Shown: positions 18,033 through 25,295 of the stretch, piece by piece
Layout of the letters: each line of letters begins with the position of its first letter
How positions within the stretch are numbered: position 1 is the stretch's first letter
Source: Chara braunii
Taxonomy: Eukaryota > Streptophyta > Charophyceae > Charales > Characeae
Direction: 5' to 3'
Length of the DNA stretch: 25,295 bases
Assembly: GCA_003427395.1 (NCBI GenBank)
Contig: BFEA01000241.1
Coordinates: 1,576,998 to 1,602,292 of the forward strand
The notes under the pieces: generated by a model
Seen by the model: only the letters and a program-made list of their open reading frames with translations
What the model was told of the DNA's origin: nothing
Databases searched by the model: none
Made by a program: the position numbers and the translations under genes

Positions 18033-18284
18033 TTTCTATTGTCGTCTTTTTTTTTCTTCAGTCTTTTGAAAATCTATCATATACAAAAATTGAAAAAAGA
18101 ATTCAATAAAATAATATAATAATTTATTTTTTTTATTCTCTTTAAAGTGTTTGTTTGATTGTTGTTTATGTCGTCAATTTGTTTATTTCCCCATGTTTGT
18201 AGCTCGTGACGCTCACGCCCAAAAACAGCATAGAGACGGTTCGGCTTCCGGATGAGTCGGTGTAGGTTTGCCGAAAACATTGAC

Positions 18285-18480
18285 TATTGTCTGAGTCCCA
18301 GACAACAGTCTTATCAGTTGTAAGTAATACTGCTCTCCGATTCAGAGACAACCGTCCAACAGTCAGCCACTAAAACTGCAATCTGTCTCTGAGACAACAG
18401 TCTGAAAGGTTGTTAGTAACATGCTATCTGGGTCAGATACAACACTCTAATGGTCTGTTAATAAGACAACTGCATGGATA
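18285..18480 (+). repeat. Degenerate minisatellite, about 60 bp
   Basis: Three to four diverged units built around GTCTGAGTC.CAGACAACAGTCT and a spacer ending GTAAGTAATACTGCTCTC or GTTAGTAACATGCTATCTG. The units differ by substitutions and small gaps. No coding content. Confidence 0.55.
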
Positions 18481-18830
18481 TAAAACAGCAGTCTACAGTC
18501 TGTCACAAACTCCCGGTCTATTGACCTCTTCTCCCTTGTTTTCTTTTTTTATTATGCCGAACATTGAATATATGGGTGGTCTGCAGATTGCCCAAGGACG
18601 AAGTGGACTGAAGGAGATAGTCTAGGCGTAGCTGAGGTTAGAGACGATGGCCATAGCTGCCATAGCTGTAGAGTACAGTATGTGTGCGTGTGTGTGTGTG
18701 TACGAACTCAGAGTGTGTGTGCAGGGTGTCCAGGGTGATCCTAAGTAAGCGGGCATGTGTCCGACAGTGAGAGACACAGTGTCGAGTGGATGTGCAGGCG
18801 TATTGGCGCCATAGCGTGTTCAGACGAAGT

Positions 18831-19094
18831 CTCTCTCTCTCTCTGTCTCTCTGTCTTTCTGTCTCTTTCTTTCTCTCTCTCTGTCTCTCTGTCTTTCTGT
18901 CTCTTTCTTTCTCTGTCTCTGTCTGTCTGTCTGTGTCTCTTTCTCCTCTGTCACCGCTTTGCTGAACCCGTAGCTATGCTGGATCATGTCTGCCATGCAC
19001 AGATGACCAAAGGAAAACCCAATGCTTCTTCCTCATACAGCGAGTCTCATGTATGTCACTGAGCAGCTATGGGCCTATGGCACCAACACTTGAC

Positions 19095-19142
<48 letters not shown>

Positions 19143-19175
19143 ACCACGTTGCTGAACACTCGACAACGCTCTCTA

Positions 19176-19230
<55 letters not shown>

Positions 19231-19413
19231 AGCACCTTGCTTAACCCGTAGCTATGGTGGATTATGTCTGCCATGCACAGATGACCAAAGGACAACCTAA
19301 TGGTTCTTCTTCCTACTGCTTTACAACGAGTCTCATGTATGTTACTGAGCAGCTATGGCTACCAACACTCGACAACGCTCTCTCTCTCTCTCTCTGTGTT
19401 TCTCTCTCTTTCT

Positions 19414-19491
<78 letters not shown>

Positions 19492-19680
19492 ACCACCTTG
19501 CTGAGCTGGTAGCTATCATGGTGGATCATGTCTCCCAGGCACGGAATCCGAAAAGACAACTTAATGCTTCATCCTCCTTCTGCTATAGCTGTGGCGTGTC
19601 TTTCTCTTCACCAGCTTTTGAGCTGGTAGCTATGGCAGATCCTCTCTGCCATGAGGTCCAAGTCCAGCCAGTCTCGACAC
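18831..19680 (+). repeat. Tandem array of about 260-bp units separated by (CT)n
   Basis: Units begin at about 18953, 19140 (short), 19229 and 19489 with C(A/C)CC.C.TTGCTGA or CAGCACCTTGCTTA. They share GTAGCTATG.TGGAT.ATGTCT and GCACAGATGACCAAAGGA, then GAGTCTCATGTATGT and ACTGAGCAGCTATGG, and end in GACAAC(G/T)CTCTCTCT before long (CT)n tracts (18831-18951, 19100-19139, 19172-19227, 19377-19487). Open frames here, on both strands, are Ser-Leu or Arg-Glu simple-sequence artefacts. Confidence 0.8.
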
Positions 19681-19689
19681 TGCCATAGC

Positions 19690-20480
19690 CTGTCTCCAGG
19701 GTGAAGTTCAAGCCCAACGAGTCTTCCTCTCAGTTCCTTCCTCTCTCTTCGTCCTCTATCCTACTACTGTTGTCCTCCTCTCTCTATAGTCTGGTTTAAG
19801 ACTTGCTTACTCTTCTGTCCATAGCTAGTGGGCACTCACCCCTTTCTCTCCCATAGTCATCAGAACGCTGCAAAGTCACTTTTGATTCTTTTTCAACCAA
19901 TGGGTTTTGTCACTTTTCTGTCACTTTTGTGAATTCGACGGGTATATGGATTTTTTGAAAGGGTAAAAAAACGAATATGATTTGATTCATCTGTAGTAGG
20001 TGTAATTGCTCAATAAAAAACAGCTTCGCTGGTTGTCAACAAAAAAAACAATGAATAATTACAAAGTGCATGCGTTACTGTTTTTTTCGGTTATAATTAG
20101 TAATTATGAAATGCTTGCTGGAAGTGGGAATTTCTTTGTCAAATTAAGAAAAAAAAAAGTGAAGCTTATGAGAACCAAATATAATATATTTCTGTTTTTT
20201 AGAAATCGTAGGTGTTGGAGGGGCATATGAAAAAAAAGCTCGTCGTCGAGAGCGGATTAGTTTGAAAATGTGTTGGTCCCGGATTGTTGGTCAGATGAAG
20301 TTTGAAGCGTTGTCTTCCTCTTATCTCCATAGCCTAGTTTGAGACTCGACTACTCCTTCGTCTATAGCTAATCGGCTCTCTGTCATAGCCAGCGAGCTTT
20401 TCTTCATCACCCTCCACCTCCTCCTTTCTCACCTATACCGTAGTGGCTCTGCCTGTCTGCCCTGCAGGCAGAGGAGCAAC
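19690..20480. other. Non-coding, no gene seen
   Basis: Pyrimidine-rich then AT-rich sequence. Two related phrases, ATAGTCTGGTTTAAGACTTGC (about 19786) and ATAGCCTAGTTTGAGACTCGAC (about 20329), each followed by a similar TACTC.T..GTC.ATAGCTA stretch, suggest a diverged duplication about 545 bp apart. Nothing else is visible. Confidence 0.45.
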
Positions 20481-20497
20481 AGCGGGTCACATGCGCA

Positions 20498-20750
20498 TGC
20501 TCCTTGGCCTGTAGGCCTTCTACCCTGGGTGCTCTTAGCCTCTGCCCCTGGATTCCGGCCCACTGGTTCGTTGTATTTGGACTTGCCCTCCACAGCAACC
20601 ACTACCATCCCCACTACTAAACAAAAAAAGGAAAATGAAAAAAAAAAAATCGACGAAGTCGACGCGTTGGATAAGCTTGTTGTCCACCAGGTCCTCCTTC
20701 CTTGGCCTGTAGGCCTTCTACCCTGGGTACTCTCACCCTCTGCCCGTGGA
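20498..20750 (+). repeat. Direct repeat pair, about 55 bp
   Basis: CCTTGGCCTGTAGGCCTTCT followed by ACCCTGGGT.CTCT occurs at 20502 and again at 20700, continuing into CCTCTGCCC.TGGA in both. The middle GGCCTGTAGGCC is a small palindrome. The sequence between is a short AT-rich insert. Confidence 0.8.
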
Positions 20751-22265
20751 CTCTACGCTCGCCTCACGCTGTACTCGATTACGCATGCAACTTAATACAA
20801 GTCGTATTCAGGAAGTCATAGGTTTAATTTCCACTGAGTAGATTAAAAGGTAGTAAGGCAGAATGCACAATACTCCCAACCAATCAAGATGCACACCGTG
20901 ACGCCTGACTAACACAAGCGCAACACATGCAAGACAAACATGAAATCATTAGGACATGACTCAAAGAAGAGAACAAGGGATAGAAGGAGAACGATATAAA
21001 GACAGCAAGAGGGAAACAGATGGAGAGACGAGAGTGGAGAGGGATGGAAGAGAAGACAGGCTGGGTCCTGAATTGTTGTGCCCAACTGGGAATGCTTGGT
21101 GCGAACCAGGCTTTAGGGACACAAGGCATACTTACACTGACACGTTCCTAAATGTACCAGGCCACAAACCCAAGTACTGAAAGGTATCATCAGTTGAAGA
21201 AAGTTATATGAAAGATAAAACGCCCGCTATTTTCCCTTAAACACAACATACCCTCACTACGACAGTATTCATGATGACCTTTCATTCTTTAGCACGGACT
21301 TGCTCCTCCTTTTAGTAGAAGTAGAATGAGGTGGGCAATAAAATTCGAAACATGCCGGTTCTTTCTCCCGCTCCTTCCTACCAGACGTTGTCGTTAAAAT
21401 AACTCGTCGAGAGAGTTGAAAACAACGTCGCCTGACCTTTTGTTTACTACCAGCAATGGACTGGTCAGTCCTTCGCAACTCACAACTACCTTGAAGCAAT
21501 GCAGAGAGTAGCTTGCAACTCAAGGACAAAATCCCAAATCTACACCTATATGGTTGTTTCCCCTTCTTCTCTTTCTTTTTCTTCTCCTCCCTCGTCTCCT
21601 TCCTCCCTCTTGCTTCGTGGTCCTACTTCCTGCCTTCCCTTCTCCTTCTCACTTCCTCGTATGTATCCTTGGTCAAGATTGCATCTCAACAGCAGTACAA
21701 GAACCTCGAAGCGCACACTACGACAAGATCCCAGCAAAGAATGCAACCCCTACTCACTCATGCCACCCTCGTGCCCGTTGTCTGCTGCTAGTCTGTGCAC
21801 GCACTAGTGCATACAATGACTTTCTCCTTTGCATCTATCCGGGCATTCGCAGGCTTTCACATGTGATTACGAAATCACGAGAGCACTGTTTGACATCACG
21901 CACAACTAACACAAACTTCTTTTCGCACATCTTTTTCTACTTGCATACTAACCTTTTATAGTACGTATACACCCACTGCACGACTCAGACCAAAAGCAAC
22001 CGGGGCCCAAGTCCTCATAAATACAACCTGGAACCTATTGTGGCTTTTCATTTTTTCCTTTTTTTCTTATTCCCTATTTCTTCCTTATTTTTTTCCCTTA
22101 TTTGGTATTCCTTGTCTTCGCATTTTTGGAAAATACAAATTTTCAAATCCAGTGCATCTACCCAAATCTAATCGACCTATCTAATGCACCTATGCACTTA
22201 TCTTGCATCTATCCCTTAACTACCATGTCAACGACGTCTACGTTGCCACCGAAAAAAACCAAAGC
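20751..22265. other. Non-coding, no gene seen
   Basis: Mixed composition with a pyrimidine-rich plus strand at 21555-21660 and 22045-22110. Several overlapping open frames at 21499-21961 on the plus strand reflect that simple-sequence bias. No conserved motif, RNA gene or clear repeat boundary was found. Confidence 0.45.
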
Positions 22266-22375
22266 CAGCAGCCACTACTGACATTCAAGTCGTCGACAAG
22301 GCCCTCCCGTCGTCGACTGACGTTCAAGTCGTCGACGAATCGTTGACTCGACGTTCAAGTCGTCGATCGTCGTCA
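22266..22375 (+). repeat. Short repeats of TTCAAGTCGTCGA
   Basis: TTCAAGTCGTCGA appears at about 22286, 22325 and 22352, each preceded by GAC(A/G). A related piece, GTTTGAAGTCGTCGA, is near 22637. The GTCGTCGAC core is palindromic. Confidence 0.7.
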
Positions 22376-22384
22376 AGACCCTCT

Positions 22385-23215
22385 AGCTCAGGGCATACTC
22401 ACACTACCATACCATTCTCCTGACGCGAATGTATCTGATTGTAATTGCGGCCAGAATTCCGGCCAGACATGGATGTATCTGGTTACACCATAACATAATA
22501 AAAAACAATAATCGGGGGAAAAAGGTACCTCAGGGCGCACTCACACACCATACCACCTCTTCCGAATGTATCTGATGTATCTGACTGTAATTGCGGCCAG
22601 AAATCCGGCCAGACATGGAGTCGTATCATTGACTGACGTTTGAAGTCGTCGAGTCGAGACAAGACCCTCCCGTCCTGGATTATCGAAGCACAGCCTCTGG
22701 CTGCGAACACCATAAAGGCCCTCCCGTCGATTGTCAAACAACGCCCTCCATATTCGGGGTCGGGGGAAAAAGGTGGCTCAGGGCATACTCACACTACCAT
22801 ACCATACCATTCTTCCGACCCGAATGTATCTGATTGTAATTGCGGCCAGAATTCCGGCCAGACATAGATGTATCTGTCTGATTTAATTGCGGCCAGAATT
22901 CCGCCCAGACATGGATATATCTGGCTACACCATAAAATAGTAAAAAAAAAAAAAAAAGTTGTCGAGACAAGACCCTCCCGTCGTGGATTATGGAAGCACA
23001 GCCTCTGGCTGCGAACACCATAAAAAAAAATAAAAAAAATTGTAAAAAATAAATAGTAAAATAACTCTTGCGAATGTATCTATTTGTAATTGCAGCCAGA
23101 ATTCAGACACAAATCTTAGGGCATACTCACTACCACTCTTCCGAATGTATCCGACGAATGTATCTGATTGTAATTGCGGCCAGACATAAATGTATCTGGC
23201 TACACCGTTAATAAA
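22385..23215 (+). repeat. Complex tandem array, GGCCAGAATTCCGGCC family
   Basis: About six copies of GAATGTATCTGATTGTAATT followed by GCGGCCAGA, usually continuing ATTCCGGCCAGACAT, then ATGTATCTGG.TACACC and an A-rich stretch, appear between 22428 and 23205. Four copies are preceded by CT(C/T)AGGGC(A/G)(T/C)ACTCAC. Two modules (about 22640-22715 and 22960-23022) add GAGACAAGACCCTCCCGTC and CACAGCCTCTGGCTGCGAAC, tying this array to the dispersed repeat at 303-560. Confidence 0.75.
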
Positions 23216-23499
23216 AAAAACCCGAGAAAACCAACCGCCACATCACATCGTTTCGTTTCAAGTCGAAAGATTGGGTCGTCGATCGATTTTGATCACCCCC
23301 CACTCTCCATTTTTTTCCACCCATCCACCCATCCCGGAACGTCCCCAAACGAACGATTCATCATTCATCATCAAAAAGACCCCGTCAAACCTCAACCAAC
23401 ATCCACGACAAGCAAAGACAGAAAACGACAAAACGAAGAGTCAAGATAACCCCCAAATAGACCCCAAGAACAGCCCAAGAAAAATCAACCCTCCACCCA
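23216..23499. other. C- and A-rich non-coding stretch
   Basis: Plus strand rich in C and A, with few T. Two overlapping plus-strand frames stay open through it because of this bias (23174-23449 and 23190-23645), giving Pro/Thr/Lys-rich products with no motif. I do not call a gene. Confidence 0.4.
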
Positions 23500-23758
23500 A
23501 AAAGGAAACCCGGTCGCTGACAGCAACAAAGCCCAACGACCAAATGAAACGACCACTGGACGTACACTACCCAAACCCTAGCACGACCACTCGCACTACC
23601 GGTCCGTCTCCTAGCCACGGCCGCACCCTTTCCACTTTTCCCTAAACCCCAAAACGACCCGCCAAACCTCATTTGAGGTCCACGACATTTCCCAAAAAAG
23701 CAACTACAGAAAACGACAAAAGAACAGTCATGGTAAGTGCAGCCTCTGGCTGCGAACA
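23500..23758 (+). repeat. Dispersed repeat, right copy (mate at 303-560)
   Basis: Same order of blocks and same orientation as 303-560, ending in the shared AGTGCAGCCTCTGGCTGCGA. See that entry for the matching blocks. The two copies lie about 23 kb apart on either side of the AT-rich block. Confidence 0.7.
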
Positions 23759-24160
23759 AAGAAGGAAGGTTTTATATATAACAGCGTAAGGTGCCACACG
23801 CGTCTCGCTTACGAGGGCTTCCTCGAATAATTACAGAGCAAGACTCCCAAGACACAAGGCACCAGACTCGAAGCGCCGTGATGGCGCATATGGTCACTTC
23901 GCGTGAGGCAGCCGTCAGGTTCGGGGAACTGACTACCTGTTTCCCCCCAACATAACGCACCCTGAAATTGAACGCATGCAAGCTATATTTCCGGCCAGAT
24001 GCAGCCAAAATGAGGGAAGAGCAACGGAGGTTGGAGAGGTGCGACCGTTACTGGGACGGGAGAAAGAAAGTGTGGTATCTGTTCTGATCAGTTTAATATC
24101 TGATTTAAAAAAATAAAAATAAAAATGATATCGCATAATGATTGATATGGCACGCTGATA
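23759..24160. other. Non-coding, includes diverged foldback copy
   Basis: Mixed sequence. 23919-24015 is the diverged relative of the foldback repeat at 17838-17941. The rest shows no gene or repeat that I can define. Confidence 0.45.
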
Positions 24161-24162
24161 TT

Positions 24163-25200
24163 CGGGCATGGCTGCAGCTCATGGCATCAGACATAATCTA
24201 AGGGCAGGTATTTTCCACTCCCTGGGAGACTGTCAAACACCGACCAGAATCCAATATTCCATCTTCATCACGGACAGCCGGGACAGGGGAGGAGCTGGAA
24301 ACCACGCATCTAGCCTGCCCGACCCACCAGAATCTTATATTCCATCTTCATCAACGGCAGGGGAGGAGCTGGAAACCACGCATCTAGCCTACCCCGTTCA
24401 CCAGACTCTGATATTCCACCTTCATCACGGAGAGGGGAGGAGCTGGTAACCCTGCATCTAGCCTACACCCCCGACCACATTCCAATATTCAATATTCATC
24501 ACAGAGGGGGGACAAGAGGGATATCACGCATCTACCCTACCCCACCGTCCACTTCCAACAGTCATTAAGGGGTGGACAGTGCAATAGCTACGGCCAGTCA
24601 CTATGCCACAGGCTTATTTCCGTTCGGCATTGCTGCAGCGCATGGCATCAGACATAATCTAAGGGCAGGTATTTTCGGCTCCCTGGAGACTGTCAATCGA
24701 CGCATCTAGCCTACCCCACCGACCAGAATCTGATATTCCATCTTCATCACGGACAGAGGAGGAGCTGGTCATGATTCATGTAGAGGTCGCTGGCTTTTTC
24801 TTTTTGATAAAACAGGGGAGGAGCAAAAAAAAAAAAAAGAAAAAAAAAAGGGAGAATCTGGAAACCACGCATCTACCCACCAGAATCCGATATTCCATCT
24901 TCATCACAGGGAAGGAGCTGGAAACCATGCATGTAGCCTACCCCACCCACCAGACTCTGATATTCCACCTTCATCACGAACAGGGGAGGAGCTGGTAACC
25001 ATGCATCTACCCTACCCAACCATCCACATTCCAACAGTCATTAACGGACGGACTGTGCAATAGCTACGGCAGGCTGATATTCAGGCATGGCTGCAGCTCA
25101 CGGCATCAGACACATAATCTAACGGCGTGTATTTTCCACTACCTGACGGACTGTCAATCCATGCCTCTAGCCTACACCACCGACCAGAGTCCGAACTCGT
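24163..25200 (+). repeat. Satellite-like array with higher-order period of about 460 bp
   Basis: The block (CATGGCTGCAGCTCA)TGGCATCAGACATAATCTAA and GGGCAGGTATTTTC.....CCTG recurs at about 24164, 24626 and 25083. Within each period, smaller units of about 65 bp repeat CCAGA.TC.(A/G)ATATTCCA.CTTCATCAC, G(G/A)GGAGGAGCTGG and AACC..GCATCTA.CCTAC. The plus-strand open frames in it are repeat translations. Confidence 0.8.
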
Positions 25201-25205
25201 GTTTC

Positions 25206-25207
<2 letters not shown>

Positions 25208-25295
<88 letters not shown>
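25208..25295 (+). repeat. (CT)n microsatellite running off the window
   Basis: Uninterrupted CT dinucleotides from about 25208 to the last base. Confidence 0.97.

Noticed and set aside
18757-19688. Several Ser-Leu rich open frames
   Set aside because: They read the (CT)n-linked tandem array in all frames.
23174-23759. Overlapping Pro/Thr/Lys-rich open frames
   Set aside because: They follow from C/A-rich composition and end in a dispersed repeat shared with 303-560.
1-25295. CRISPR array or prokaryotic operon
   Set aside because: Tandem repeats have no uniform short repeat with unique spacers, and coding signals are eukaryotic transposon genes.

Overview
The window looks like nuclear DNA of a eukaryote, probably an invertebrate animal (low confidence; no marker gene fixes the lineage). 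The reasons are long (CT)n/(GA)n microsatellites, minisatellites, poly-A/poly-T runs, a tRNA-like SINE head, one short host-like exon with good splice signals, and transposable-element genes. I see no operon, ribosome-binding site or CRISPR array.

Layout: 1-1.8 kb is mixed-GC, repeat-rich host DNA with one 69-bp exon on the + strand. About 1.8-15.1 kb is a strikingly AT-rich block whose genes all lie on the minus strand. Read along that strand (right to left) it holds: a 277-codon unknown gene X; the ~1,700-codon Rep-helicase of a Helitron (basic N-terminus, HUH endonuclease, PIF1-type helicase); a Ulp1/C48-type cysteine protease; a broken paralogue of X (here X'); an unknown gene Y; a small unknown ORF Z; and a paralogue of Y (here Y'). 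A hAT-like MITE with a perfect 8-bp target duplication is nested in the block. From 15.1 to 25.3 kb the sequence is non-coding as far as I can see: microsatellites, tandem duplications, a foldback repeat, the SINE head, and satellite-like arrays.

The AT-rich block is best read as a large, decaying Helitron-type element carrying cargo genes, two of which have duplicated. The Rep tyrosines, the HUH histidines and the Ulp1 His-Asp-Cys triad can still be read. The helicase Walker A glycines and several frames are damaged. In-frame stops are mostly TGA and TAA, at sites where Trp, Gln or Arg is expected from family motifs or from the paralogue. That fits transition-type (CpG or deamination) decay better than a recoded genetic code, because TGA faces Arg at three aligned sites as well as Trp at others.

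The most unusual observation is that X and X' both carry a stop (TAG and TGA) at the same codon, followed in the same frame by a 57-codon tail that is still similar between them. Families X and Y are not recognised and are the main candidates for undescribed biology.
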